From NCBI RefSeq assembly GCF_001875325.1, contig NZ_MDDC01000012.1, positions 38,520 to 102,519 of the forward strand: DNA of 64,000 nt, read 5' to 3'. The DNA comes from Neomoorella thermoacetica. Lineage in GTDB: Bacteria; Bacillota; DSM-521; Neomoorellales; Neomoorellaceae. Both the position numbers and the translations under genes were made by a program. Positions within the stretch are counted from its first letter, which is position 1; each line of letters begins with the position of its first letter. Under the pieces are notes generated by a model. That model saw only the letters and a program-made list of their open reading frames with translations. It ran no database searches and was not told where the DNA came from. Positions 26,612 to 36,045 of this stretch are shown piece by piece.

Positions 26612-27745
26612 TTGCGCCGCAAAGCAACAGCGCTGCTCCTGATGGCAGCACTTACCCTGGGCAGCGTGCCGGCCCAGGGCGCCAGTGTAGATGACCTGCG
26701 GCGACAGCAGCAGCAGCTGCAGCAGAACATCCAGGAACAACAGAAACTCCTGCAGCAGAAAAACGATGAAGGAGAAGCCCTGCTACAGCAACTACAGCAG
26801 ATCGAGGAGGATATCCGGCAGAAGCAGGCCCAGATAGCCAGCCTCGACCAGCAACTGGCAGCGGCCCAGGGACGGGTCCAGCAGGCCACGGCCGAACTCC
26901 AGCAGGCCGAAGCCGCCCAGGAGACGCGAATGAGCATTCTCAGGTCCAGGCTCAAAGACATCTACCAGGTGGGGCGGGTAAACTACCTGGAGGTGCTCCT
27001 TAAGTCCACCAGCCTGGAGGATTTCCTGGTACGCCTGGAACTCCTGACCAAGATAGCCCGGGGCGACATCAAACTAATCGACGAGATCAAGGCGGAAAAG
27101 GCCAGGATCGCCGCCCAGAAGGCCGAGCTGGAGGCCGAGCGGGACCACATCGCCCAGCTCCGGCGCCAGGCAGACAGCGAGCGGGTGCAGCTCGCTTCCC
27201 GGCAGGAGAACCAGCGCCAGCTCCTGGCCCAGGTGGAGCAGGAGAAAAAACGGGTCGCCGCGGCCCTGGACGAGATGGAAGCCACGGCCCGGCAGATAGC
27301 CGCCAGGATCCGGGCCGAGCAGGCTAAAAGCAACCGCAAGCTGTCGCCCGGGGGGACGAAGGGCATGCTCTGGCCGCTGCCGGGGTACACCCAGATCTCT
27401 TCACCCTTCGGGTGGCGCATCCATCCCCTTCTGAAAACCAGCCGGTTCCACGACGGCATCGACCTGCCGGCACCTGCGGGAACAGAAGTAATTGCTCCCC
27501 TGGACGGGCAGGTTATTTCCACCGGCTATCTGGGGGGGTACGGCAACCATATCGTCATCGACCACGGCGGCGGGCTTTCCACCATGTACGCTCACCTGTC
27601 AGCCATCCTGGTCCAGGATGGCCAGGAGGTAAAAAAGGGCCAGGTAATCGGCCGCGTGGGATCGACGGGTTGGAGTACGGGCCCGCACCTGCACTTCATG
27701 GTCCTGCTTCAGGGCGAGCCAACTAATCCCATGAATTATTACTAA
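26612..27745 (+). CDS. Coiled-coil M23 (LytM) peptidase, FtsEX partner
   Basis: The start is a TTG at 26612 behind AAAGGAGGTGAG; the product is 377 residues. It has a signal peptide ([15 protein letters not shown]), then a long Gln-rich coiled coil to about residue 245, then a LytM domain. Zinc ligands are visible as [10 protein letters not shown] (His and Asp) and GPHLHFMV (HxH), so it should be an active endopeptidase rather than only an activator. EnvC-type architecture directly behind ftsEX supports a role in septal peptidoglycan cleavage controlled by FtsEX. Confidence 0.92.
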   Translation: MRRKATALLLMAALTLGSVPAQGASVDDLRRQQQQLQQNIQEQQKLLQQKNDEGEALLQQLQQIEEDIRQKQAQIASLDQQLAAAQGRVQQATAELQQAEAAQETRMSILRSRLKDIYQVGRVNYLEVLLKSTSLEDFLVRLELLTKIARGDIKLIDEIKAEKARIAAQKAELEAERDHIAQLRRQADSERVQLASRQENQRQLLAQVEQEKKRVAAALDEMEATARQIAARIRAEQAKSNRKLSPGGTKGMLWPLPGYTQISSPFGWRIHPLLKTSRFHDGIDLPAPAGTEVIAPLDGQVISTGYLGGYGNHIVIDHGGGLSTMYAHLSAILVQDGQEVKKGQVIGRVGSTGWSTGPHLHFMVLLQGEPTNPMNYY

Positions 27746-27811
27746 TAACCGGACCCGTTACATATAATTGGGTAGGGTCGGGAGAATGCTATATATTAGG
27801 CGGTGGTTGGT

Positions 27812-28975
27812 TTGCCGAGGATCTGGCGTCAGATCGGCCGCGGGCTTCTAGCCCTCTGCGTGCTGGTGACCCTGGCCGTGGGAGCGGGGGTGGCTACCCA
27901 CTTCCGGGAAGTGGAGCAGGGTGTTAAGACCTACACCCTGCTGCGCTTCCAGGCCTTGCAGCCTATAACTACTGATAAACTAATGGAAGGGGCCATCAGG
28001 GGTATGGTCGAAGCCCTTGATGACCCTTATTCTACTTACCTGGACGCTGAAACTTACCGCAAATTGCAGGAGAGCGTCACCGGCAGTTACGGCGGGGTCG
28101 GCCTGCTGATCACCCTGGACGAAAAGGACAAGCGGGTGGTGGTCGTTTCTCCCTTTAAAGGAACGCCGGCCCAGCGGGCCGGGATCAAAAGCGGGGATTA
28201 TATCACGGCCATCGACGGCCGCGATACCACCGGCATGGACCTGGAGACGGCCTCGAACCTTATGCAGGGCGAGCCGGGTACCAGGGTGGAGCTGACCATC
28301 CTTTCTGCAGGCGACAGCAACCCCAGGAAGGTCGCCCTCACCCGGGAGATTATCAAGGTACCGACGGTGGACGGCAGGATGCTCCCCGGGCATCCGGGGG
28401 TCGGTTATATCAGCGTGACCATGTTTAATGAACAGACAGGCGCCGACCTTGGGCGGGAGTTAAACGACCTGCGCCAGCAGGGGATGCAGAAGTTAATCCT
28501 GGATCTGCGCAACAACCCCGGCGGTGCCCTCCCGGCGGCAGTGGATGTGGCCAGTTACTTTGTACCCCGGGGGCCGGTTGTCTATATCGCCGACCAGAAA
28601 ACCAGCGAGCCCCTCATGGCCCGGGGGTATGCTCAACCCCTGCCCCTGGTTGTTCTAGTGAATAAAGGCAGCGCCAGCGCGGCGGAGATTGTGGCCGGGG
28701 CCATCAAGGATACGGGCAGCGGCACCCTGGTAGGCGAGACGACCTTCGGCAAGGGCATCGTCCAGACTATCTTCCCCCTGCCGGGCAACGCAGCGGTGAA
28801 GATCACCACCCACAAATACCTGACGCCGGGCAAGCACGATATAAACAAAAAGGGGATCACCCCCGACTACGTCGTTCCCATGGATCCCCAGCTGGAGCAG
28901 CAGGTCCTGGCCCACGCCCCGGACCTGGAGCGGGACGTCCAGTTGCAGAAGGCCCTGGCGGTGCTGGGGAAATAG
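27812..28975 (+). CDS. S41 C-terminal processing peptidase (CtpA/Prc family)
   Basis: The product is about 387 residues: an N-terminal membrane anchor (RGLLALCVLVTLAVGAGV), a PDZ domain (GGVGLLITLDEKDKR..., GIKSGDYITAIDG) and an S41 domain. The catalytic Ser is in NKGSASAAEIVAGA and the Lys in TTFGKGIVQ. LDLRNNPGG is a family hallmark. TTG 27812 has AGGCGGTG at good spacing; a GTG at 27803 is the alternative. The family trims periplasmic or extracellular proteins at their C-termini. Linkage to ftsEX and M23 genes is common in Firmicutes. Confidence 0.92.
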   Translation: MPRIWRQIGRGLLALCVLVTLAVGAGVATHFREVEQGVKTYTLLRFQALQPITTDKLMEGAIRGMVEALDDPYSTYLDAETYRKLQESVTGSYGGVGLLITLDEKDKRVVVVSPFKGTPAQRAGIKSGDYITAIDGRDTTGMDLETASNLMQGEPGTRVELTILSAGDSNPRKVALTREIIKVPTVDGRMLPGHPGVGYISVTMFNEQTGADLGRELNDLRQQGMQKLILDLRNNPGGALPAAVDVASYFVPRGPVVYIADQKTSEPLMARGYAQPLPLVVLVNKGSASAAEIVAGAIKDTGSGTLVGETTFGKGIVQTIFPLPGNAAVKITTHKYLTPGKHDINKKGITPDYVVPMDPQLEQQVLAHAPDLERDVQLQKALAVLGK

Positions 28976-29002
28976 CGAGTCCGGGAGGGCAGGCAGGTAG
29001 TA

Positions 29003-29043
29003 CAGGCCCCCGGGGGCAGGAGGTTCCTGCTCCCGGGGGCCTG
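29003..29043 (+). terminator. Long hairpin after the S41 peptidase gene
   Basis: A 19-bp stem (29003-29021 with 29025-29043, one G-U pair) with a GGT loop is followed by AAATTAATTTC. There is no classical T run, so termination is likely but not certain. Confidence 0.55.
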
Positions 29044-29074
29044 AAATTAATTTCGGCCAGCAGGAGGGGAAATT

Positions 29075-29632
29075 ATGCGCCATATTCTCTTTGTCATCGA
29101 TATGCAAAATGATTTTGTGGCTGAAGGGGGAGCCTTGAGTTTTCCAGCGGCGCGGGAGATAATACCTTTTGTAACCAGTAGAGTAAAACAAGCCCTGTCT
29201 CAGGGAATGGAGGTGCTTTTCACCCTGGACACCCATATTCCCGGTGACGCTGAATTTCAAAAATTTCCGCCCCATTGTTTAGAGGGGACTCCAGGGCAGG
29301 CCCTGATCCCCGAGTTGCAGGCGATAATTGCACCTTATGAGGGAACAGGGCAGATAAAATTTTGCAAAAAGAACCGCTACAGCGCTTTCTACAATACGGA
29401 TTTAGATGCCTGGCTGGGGCTGACTCCGGGCAGCCCTGGGGAAAGGGTGAGCCAGGTAGAAATGGTGGGCGTGTGCACCAACATTTGCTGTTTCTTTACA
29501 GCTGAAGAGCTGGCCAACCGCGACATTCCCGTCCGCATCCTGGCGCAAGGGGTGGCCTCTTTTGACCCCGGAGCCCATCGCTGGGCCCTGGACCAGATGC
29601 GGCGGGTTTTGGGGCTCCAGGTAGTTGAATAA
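29075..29632 (+). CDS. Isochorismatase-family cysteine hydrolase
   Basis: This is a 185-residue protein from ATG 29075, with AGGAGGGG upstream. The catalytic triad of the family can be placed: Asp in VIDMQNDF, Lys in IKFCKKNRYSAF, and Cys in GVCTNICCFFTAEEL. It also has a cis-peptide-like VGVCT segment. Family members include nicotinamidase and isochorismatase; the TLDTHIPGDAEFQKFPPHC segment matches nicotinamidase-like members. The substrate is uncertain. Confidence 0.85.
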   Translation: MRHILFVIDMQNDFVAEGGALSFPAAREIIPFVTSRVKQALSQGMEVLFTLDTHIPGDAEFQKFPPHCLEGTPGQALIPELQAIIAPYEGTGQIKFCKKNRYSAFYNTDLDAWLGLTPGSPGERVSQVEMVGVCTNICCFFTAEELANRDIPVRILAQGVASFDPGAHRWALDQMRRVLGLQVVE

Positions 29633-29767
29633 GGGCCATGCAATCTTCTTTATGATGGCCTTCCGAGACAGGGGCGGCCGGGAGGACCGGCCGGGGTATA
29701 AGGCGAGTGAACGCAGGCAATGAGGGCGGCCGGGGCGTTTCAGGTATGCTCTTCCCGGCAACTATGA

Positions 29768-29773
29768 TATAAT
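29768..29773 (+). promoter_or_regulatory. -10 box upstream of uvrB
   Basis: A perfect TATAAT lies 23 bases before the uvrB start codon. No good -35 match and no LexA-type CGAAC-N4-GTTCG box are visible. Confidence 0.5.
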
Positions 29774-29796
29774 AGCTTCCGGAAGGGGGGAGCGCC

Positions 29797-31788
29797 ATGC
29801 CGCCCTTTATTTTAAAATCCGACTACCAGCCCCGGGGCGACCAGCCCCGGGCCATAGCCGCCCTGGTGGAGGGGCTAAAAAAAGGTTACCGGCACCAGAC
29901 CTTACTCGGAGCCACCGGTACCGGCAAGACCTACACCATGGCCCAGGTCATTCAGGCCGTACAGCGGCCGACCCTGGTCCTGGCTCCCAACAAGACCCTG
30001 GCGGCCCAGCTCTGCGGCGAATTTAAGGAGTTTTTCCCCGACAACGCCGTGGAGTACTTCGTAAGCTACTACGACTACTACCAACCGGAGGCCTATGTGC
30101 CCCAGACAGATACCTATATCGAAAAGGACAGCTCCATCAACGACGAGATCGACAAGCTGCGCCACTCGGCCACTGCCGCCCTTTTTGAACGGCGGGATGT
30201 GATCATCGTGGCCAGCGTCTCCTGTATCTACGGCCTGGGCTCGCCGGAGGACTACAGCACCCTGATGCTCTCCCTGCGGGAGGGCCAGGAGTATGACCGG
30301 GACGCCATTTTACGCAAACTGGTGGACATCCAGTACAGCCGCAATGACTACGACTTCAAGCGGGGCACCTTCCGCGTCCGCGGCGACGTTATCGAGATCT
30401 TCCCGGCCTCCTTTACAGAGAAGGCTATCCGGGTGGAGATGTTCGGTGACGAGATCGAGCGCCTCCTGGAGATCGACACCCTCACCGGCGAGATCCTCGG
30501 CCGACGCAGCCATGTAGCCGTCTTCCCGGCCAGCCATTATGTGGTGGAAGAGGCCAAGATGGAAAGGGCCCTGGAGAGCATCCAGGCCGAACTGGAGGAG
30601 CGCTTGCGCGAGCTGCGGGCCCAGGGCAAACTCCTGGAGGCCCAGCGCCTGGAGCAGCGGACCAATTTCGACCTGGAGATGATGCGGGAGGTCGGCTTCT
30701 GCAAGGGAATCGAGAATTACTCCCGTCACCTGACGGGCCGGGCGCCGGGGGAGCCCCCCTACACCCTGCTGGATTACTTTCCCGATGACTTCCTTATGAT
30801 GATCGATGAGTCCCATATCACCGTGCCCCAGATAGGGGGCATGTACGAGGGCGACCGTTCCCGGAAAGAGACCCTGGTGGAATACGGTTTTCGCCTGCCT
30901 TCGGCCCTGGACAACCGGCCCCTGACCTTTGAGGAGTTCTGCCGGCATATCAACCAGGTAATCTACGTCTCGGCCACGCCGGGCACCTATGAGCTGGAGC
31001 ACTCCCAGCAGGTTGTGGAGCAGATCATCCGGCCCACGGGGCTGGTGGACCCGGAGGTCCTAGTGCGGCCGGTAAAGGGTCAGATTGACGACCTCCTGGC
31101 AGAAATCCAGAAGCGGGTGGCTAAAAGCCAGCGCGTTCTGGTGACCACCCTGACCAAGCGCATGGCGGAGGACCTGACGGACTACCTGCGGGAAGCCGGC
31201 CTCAAGGTACGCTATATGCACTCCGACATCGGCGCCATCGAGAGGATGGAGATCATCCGCGACCTGCGCCTGGGAGTCTTTGATGTCCTGGTAGGTATTA
31301 ACCTGTTGCGCGAGGGCCTGGACCTGCCGGAGGTCTCCCTGGTGGCCATCCTGGACGCCGATAAAGAGGGTTTCCTGCGCTCGGAGCGCTCCCTTATCCA
31401 GACTATCGGCCGGGCGGCCCGCAACGCCGAGGGCCAGGTTATCATGTACGCCGATACCATTACCGACTCCATGCGGCGGGCTATAGATGAGACCAACCGC
31501 CGCCGCCAGATCCAGATGGAGTACAACCGCCGGCACGGCATCACCCCCCGTACCGTCAGCAAGCCGGTACGGGAGGTCATCGAGGCCACCCGGGTGGCCG
31601 AGGAGCCGGCCAGGTACGAGACTGCGGGCGAAGGCGCCCGGAAGAAGGCCAAATTGAGCAAACGGGAACTGAAGTCCCTCATCAGCCAGCTGGAGAAAGA
31701 GATGCGGGCGGCGGCCAAAAGGCTGGAATTTGAAAGGGCCGCCGAGTTGCGGGACGCCATCCTGGAGCTCCGGCTACAGGCAGGGTAA
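29797..31788 (+). CDS. uvrB: Excinuclease ABC subunit B
   Basis: The product is 663 residues from ATG 29797 behind GGGGGGAG. Walker A is GATGTGKT near residue 40, and the beta-hairpin motif [20 protein letters not shown] clamps DNA. Helicase motifs V and VI ([28 protein letters not shown]) follow. A C-terminal UVR domain ([20 protein letters not shown]) binds UvrC. UvrB verifies lesions delivered by UvrA and recruits UvrC. uvrA and uvrC are within 10 kb downstream. Confidence 0.97.
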   Translation: MPPFILKSDYQPRGDQPRAIAALVEGLKKGYRHQTLLGATGTGKTYTMAQVIQAVQRPTLVLAPNKTLAAQLCGEFKEFFPDNAVEYFVSYYDYYQPEAYVPQTDTYIEKDSSINDEIDKLRHSATAALFERRDVIIVASVSCIYGLGSPEDYSTLMLSLREGQEYDRDAILRKLVDIQYSRNDYDFKRGTFRVRGDVIEIFPASFTEKAIRVEMFGDEIERLLEIDTLTGEILGRRSHVAVFPASHYVVEEAKMERALESIQAELEERLRELRAQGKLLEAQRLEQRTNFDLEMMREVGFCKGIENYSRHLTGRAPGEPPYTLLDYFPDDFLMMIDESHITVPQIGGMYEGDRSRKETLVEYGFRLPSALDNRPLTFEEFCRHINQVIYVSATPGTYELEHSQQVVEQIIRPTGLVDPEVLVRPVKGQIDDLLAEIQKRVAKSQRVLVTTLTKRMAEDLTDYLREAGLKVRYMHSDIGAIERMEIIRDLRLGVFDVLVGINLLREGLDLPEVSLVAILDADKEGFLRSERSLIQTIGRAARNAEGQVIMYADTITDSMRRAIDETNRRRQIQMEYNRRHGITPRTVSKPVREVIEATRVAEEPARYETAGEGARKKAKLSKRELKSLISQLEKEMRAAAKRLEFERAAELRDAILELRLQAG

Positions 31789-31857
31789 TGGGAGCAGGTT
31801 ACCGGAAGCCGGGCAGGGTAGAACAAAAAACGCGGGTACTTGCGGTTTTAAACTTCA

Positions 31858-32136
31858 TTAGACATAGGCGTCCAGAAGAATTACTTCCGGTAGTTCTGCT
31901 GCCGATGTATCAATTTTTGACCAGGCAGGATCATTGCCGATAATTGCCCCACACCCCGTGTGTTTTACCGTGGCGATAATAAGGGTGTCAGGAAGGCGCA
32001 AGTTTGTTCTGGCCCGGATGGCTGCAGCCATTTGGCCAATCTGGCGCGAAATAGGGATTACCTTGAGGCCTGGAAAATGGTTCAGGAATAACGGTAAGTG
32101 GTTTTGACAACGACGTACACGAAAAAGAAGATTTTC
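31858..32136 (-). pseudogene. C-terminal fragment of a PIN-domain (VapC-like) protein
   Basis: Reading the minus strand, a 92-codon frame without start ends at a TAA (31858-31860). It contains FPGLKVIPISRQIGQMAAAI, then AAIRARTNLRLPDTLIIATV, then GCGAIIGNDPAW. The LRLPD..I.ATA and NDPAW motifs are typical of the C-terminal half of PIN-domain ribonucleases. The N-terminal acidic residues are missing and no antitoxin gene is seen. Apart from this remnant the 400-bp gap between uvrB and the helicase gene shows nothing. Confidence 0.65.
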
Positions 32137-32190
32137 TTATTATGACTGTCAGGTAGTGAACAAAAACTTTAAAATAATTACGGGTGATTA

Positions 32191-35100
32191 GTGTTGCAAT
32201 TTATCGCGGACCTTCACATCCATTCCCGCTATTCCAGGGCTACCAGCAAAGATGCCACCCCGGAGAATCTTTACCGCTGGGCCCTTTATAAAGGCGTTAC
32301 CCTGGTGGGCAGCGGCGATTTTACCCATCCGGCCTGGCGGGAGGAACTGAAAAATAAGCTTGAACCGGCGGAAGACGGCCTCTACCGCCTCAAGGAAGAG
32401 TTCAGCAGGCCGGTAGATGAGGAGCCGGGAGCGGGTCCGGCCGGGCCCGGGAAGGGTGCGAGGTGGCCAGCGGACATGGGAACCTCTGCCGGTTGGTTTT
32501 CAAGCATACCCAGCGAGGCCTCCGGCCGTCCCGCGGTCCGCTTTATAATCTCGGGAGAAATCAGCACCATATACAAAAAAAACGGGCGGGTGCGGAAAAT
32601 CCACCACCTCATCCTCCTGCCCGATCTTGAGGCGGCGGAAGACCTCAGCCGCCGCCTGGAGGAGATCGGCAACCTCCACTCCGACGGCCGGCCGATCCTG
32701 GGCCTGGACAGCCGCCAGCTCCTGGAGATGACCCTGGAGACCTGCCCGGAAGCCGTCTTCATCCCGGCCCATATCTGGACCCCCCATTTCTCCCTCTTCG
32801 GCGCCAAGTCGGGTTTTGACAGCCTGGAAGAGTGCTTCGGGGACCTGGCCGGGTATATCTACGCCGTGGAAACGGGGCTCTCCTCCGACCCGCCCATGAA
32901 CTGGCGCCTGGCCGCCCTGGACCGGTTGACCCTGGTTTCCAACTCCGACGCCCATTCACCCCGTAATCTCGCCCGGGAGGCCAACCTTTTCAATACCGAG
33001 CTTTCCTACCCGGCCATCCGCGAGGCCCTCCGGGACCGGGACGGCAAGGGATTCCAGGGGACCCTGGAGTTTTTCCCCGAAGAGGGCAAGTATCATTATG
33101 ACGGTCACCGGAACTGCCGGGTCCGCTGGCGGCCGGCTCAGACCCGGGAGGCCGGGGGCGTCTGCCCTGTATGCGGTAAAAGGGTCACCGTCGGCGTCCT
33201 GCACCGGGTGGAGGAACTGGCCGACCGGGGCGAGGGTTTCCGACCCGCCACCGCCCGCCCCTTTGAAAGCCTGGTCCCCCTGCCGGAGGTGATCGCCGCC
33301 GCCCTGGGCTCGGGGGTGGCTACCAAAAGGGTCACCCGGCTTTATTTTGACCTGATCGGCCGCCTGGGGCCGGAGCTGGCGGTTCTACGGGAGGCTCCCC
33401 TGGAGGCCATCGCCCGGGTGGGCGGGTCCCTGGTGGCCGAGGCTATCCGGCGAATGCGGACCGGTGAGGTTGATGTCCAGCCGGGGTTTGACGGCGAATA
33501 CGGCAAGATTTTATTACTCCGGCCGGAGGAGCGGCAGCTCTTCTCCGGGGAGCCCAGCCTGTTTGCCGGGGAAGCCGTAACCGGCCCGGTGGCGGCGATT
33601 GAGGAGAAACACCCGGAAATTGGCGCTACAGGCCCGGCGGGCGCAACTCTCGAGGAGGCTGGCGCAGGCCGCCAGGGGGAAATCTTTGCCCCGCAGGTAC
33701 CGGCGGGACGGAGGACCCGGCACCCGGAGACTGCCGCGAGCGCTGTTATTCGCCCGACCCCGGTGCCCGCCGGGTCCGGGGGTCCTGGATTAACCGGCGC
33801 CCTCAACCCGGAGCAGCAGTCAGCCGTGACGGCGGCGACAGGTCCGGTGGTGGTCATAGCCGGCCCGGGTACGGGCAAGACCCGCACCCTGGTTTACCGG
33901 CTGGCTTACCTGATAAAGGAGCGGGGCGTCGCCCCGGGGGAGATCGCAGCCGTCACCTTCACCAACAAGGCCGCGGCTGAGATTCGCCAGCGGGTGGCGG
34001 ACCTGCTGGGGGATAGGGACGGTATGGAGGCCCTGACTGTGGGGACCTTTCACAGCATCTGCCTGGACCTCCTTCAATCTTCCCTCACCGGGTCACCGGG
34101 AGCGGACCTTCAAGGAAAACCAGTGGGTACGACGGATACTCTGGCTTCCCCGCGGCTGACGGTCGTTGATGAAGCCGATGCCCGGGAGATCCTGGCCGGG
34201 GTTCTGGCCGAGAAAGGAACCGGGCGCCGGGGGTTGCCCGGCCTCCAACGGCGCATCTCCCTTTTGAAGAGCCGCGGCCTCCTGCCCGATTCTCCGGAAG
34301 TACCGGCCGACCTCCGGCCAATCTACCGGGCTTACCAGGAGCGGCTGGCGGCCTACGGTGTCCTCGACTACGACGATATCCTCCTGAAGGCCCTGGAACT
34401 CCCGGCCTTAAGGCCGGCAGGTGCTCCCGCATTCCAGGGGCCCGTTCCCTTCACCCATCTCCTGGTGGACGAGTTTCAGGACGTCAACGCCGTCCAGTAC
34501 CGGCTGGTGAAGAAATGGACCGGGGACGGGAAGAACCTTTTCGTTATCGGTGATCCCGATCAGGCCATCTACGGCTTTCGCGGGGCCGATTATCGCTTTT
34601 TCGGACAACTGCTGGAGGACTTCCCCGCTGCCCGGGTCTTCCGGTTGACCAGGAATTATCGCTCGACGCCGGTTATTCTCCGGGCAGCCGCCGCCGTGGT
34701 AGCCCATAACCCGGGCGGCGGTCTCAGGGAGGCTGCGGGGGGTGAGCTGGCAGCTACCACCGCCAGTACCGCCAGCCCGGCAGCCGGCCCGGGCATATCA
34801 GGTGCGGGCGGGCTGGTGGCCACCCGCCCGGAGGGAGGACCCATCCTCCACCTGGAAGCCCCGGGGGAAACGGCTGCGGGTATTGCCATCGTCCGGGAGA
34901 TCGGGCGCCTGGTCGGCGGAGCCACCATGTTGCAGGCCCACGGGCAGGACGGCGGCGCCTGGCGGGAAGGCCCGGAAACCGGAAGCGATGGGGCCTATGG
35001 CTTCAGCGATATCGCCGTCCTCTGTCGTACCGGGCACCAGCTAAAGGCCCTGGAGGAATGCTTTTTAAAAGAGGGACTGCCCTACCGCATCGTAGGCCGG

Positions 35101-35895
35101 GAGAGTTTCCTGGAGGAACGACCGGTGCGGGAGGCCCTGGCCTTCTGCCGCTGCCTGGTGAACCCGGAGGACGATTTTCACCTCCTTAAATACCTCGGTT
35201 CCGGAGCTGCCGGAGCCGGCGAGGAGGTTGCTAAACGGGTCAGGGAAACGGCCCTTAAGAGGGGAGTTCCGGCCTGGCTGGTTATCAGGGAACTGGCGGG
35301 CGAACTGCAAAACTTTATAAGCTCCCTGGAGGCTTACCGCGCTGCCCTGGACAAGCAATCCCCGGCGGAACTCCTGGCCCGCTGGGCCGGGGAACATGGC
35401 CTGCTGGATGAGCCCTCTATCAACCGGTTGTTGCGGGTGGCGGAGCGTTTCCCGGATTTATCTGCTTTCCTGCGCGGGGTAGTCCTGGCCGGGGAGGCCG
35501 ACCACGAACGGCCGGGGAACAATGGCGCTTCTCCGGAAGTGGTAACCCTTATGACCCTTCACGCCGCCAAGGGGCTGGAGTTCCCGGCGGTCTTTATCGC
35601 CGGGGTAGAAGACGGGCTGCTGCCCCTGAAAGAGGGGCCGGGGGTAACCTTAAGCCCTGAGGAAATGGCTGAGGAACGACGCCTCTTCTATGTGGGCATG
35701 ACCCGGGCGCGGGAGCTGCTGGTCCTGGTTTCGTCCCGTAGGAGGGAGCTAAGGGGCACGGTGGTACCGGCGGAGCCTTCTCCCTTCCTGGGGGAGATAC
35801 CTGCAGACTGCCTGGTAAGGGAGACGTGGGATGCCAGGAGTAAGAAGAAAAGCGGGGAAGATGAGGAGAAGTATCAGCAACTGAGCCTGTTTTAA
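32191..35895 (+). CDS. EndoQ-like PHP nuclease fused to a UvrD-type helicase
   Basis: The product is 1234 residues from GTG 32191. Residues 1 to about 410 match the PHP-domain family that includes endonuclease Q: DLHIHSRYSRATSKDATPEN, GSGDFTHPAW, and a Cys cluster ending in CPVCGKRVTVGVLHRVEEL near residue 325. Residues 430-540 are a Pro/Gly/Ala-rich linker. The helicase follows: Walker A AGPGTGKTRT near 556, TFTNKAAAEIRQR, DEFQDVN, IGDPDQAIYGFRGADY, LTRNYRST, TLHAAKGLEFPAVF, and EERRLFYVGMTRAR near 1160. EndoQ nicks 5' of deaminated bases; the helicase could unwind from the nick. The coupling is inference. It lies between uvrB and uvrA. Confidence 0.88.
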   Translation: MLQFIADLHIHSRYSRATSKDATPENLYRWALYKGVTLVGSGDFTHPAWREELKNKLEPAEDGLYRLKEEFSRPVDEEPGAGPAGPGKGARWPADMGTSAGWFSSIPSEASGRPAVRFIISGEISTIYKKNGRVRKIHHLILLPDLEAAEDLSRRLEEIGNLHSDGRPILGLDSRQLLEMTLETCPEAVFIPAHIWTPHFSLFGAKSGFDSLEECFGDLAGYIYAVETGLSSDPPMNWRLAALDRLTLVSNSDAHSPRNLAREANLFNTELSYPAIREALRDRDGKGFQGTLEFFPEEGKYHYDGHRNCRVRWRPAQTREAGGVCPVCGKRVTVGVLHRVEELADRGEGFRPATARPFESLVPLPEVIAAALGSGVATKRVTRLYFDLIGRLGPELAVLREAPLEAIARVGGSLVAEAIRRMRTGEVDVQPGFDGEYGKILLLRPEERQLFSGEPSLFAGEAVTGPVAAIEEKHPEIGATGPAGATLEEAGAGRQGEIFAPQVPAGRRTRHPETAASAVIRPTPVPAGSGGPGLTGALNPEQQSAVTAATGPVVVIAGPGTGKTRTLVYRLAYLIKERGVAPGEIAAVTFTNKAAAEIRQRVADLLGDRDGMEALTVGTFHSICLDLLQSSLTGSPGADLQGKPVGTTDTLASPRLTVVDEADAREILAGVLAEKGTGRRGLPGLQRRISLLKSRGLLPDSPEVPADLRPIYRAYQERLAAYGVLDYDDILLKALELPALRPAGAPAFQGPVPFTHLLVDEFQDVNAVQYRLVKKWTGDGKNLFVIGDPDQAIYGFRGADYRFFGQLLEDFPAARVFRLTRNYRSTPVILRAAAAVVAHNPGGGLREAAGGELAATTASTASPAAGPGISGAGGLVATRPEGGPILHLEAPGETAAGIAIVREIGRLVGGATMLQAHGQDGGAWREGPETGSDGAYGFSDIAVLCRTGHQLKALEECFLKEGLPYRIVGRESFLEERPVREALAFCRCLVNPEDDFHLLKYLGSGAAGAGEEVAKRVRETALKRGVPAWLVIRELAGELQNFISSLEAYRAALDKQSPAELLARWAGEHGLLDEPSINRLLRVAERFPDLSAFLRGVVLAGEADHERPGNNGASPEVVTLMTLHAAKGLEFPAVFIAGVEDGLLPLKEGPGVTLSPEEMAEERRLFYVGMTRARELLVLVSSRRRELRGTVVPAEPSPFLGEIPADCLVRETWDARSKKKSGEDEEKYQQLSLF

Positions 35896-35995
35896 AGTCC
35901 TGGTTGGCATAACAGGCGAAGACCCCGCCCCTACCCGAACTAGGTGGAGCAGGAGAGCGCTGCCGGCGGCGGTATGTTTCCCCGGGCATTTATGG

Positions 35996-36001
35996 TATAA
36001 T
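35996..36001 (+). promoter_or_regulatory. -10 box upstream of uvrA
   Basis: A perfect TATAAT lies 44 bases before the uvrA ATG. The -35 region is poorly conserved and no LexA box is visible. Confidence 0.5.
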
Positions 36002-36045
36002 ACTGCCGGGAATTATAGCCTTAAGCAAAAAACAGGAGGTGCAAT

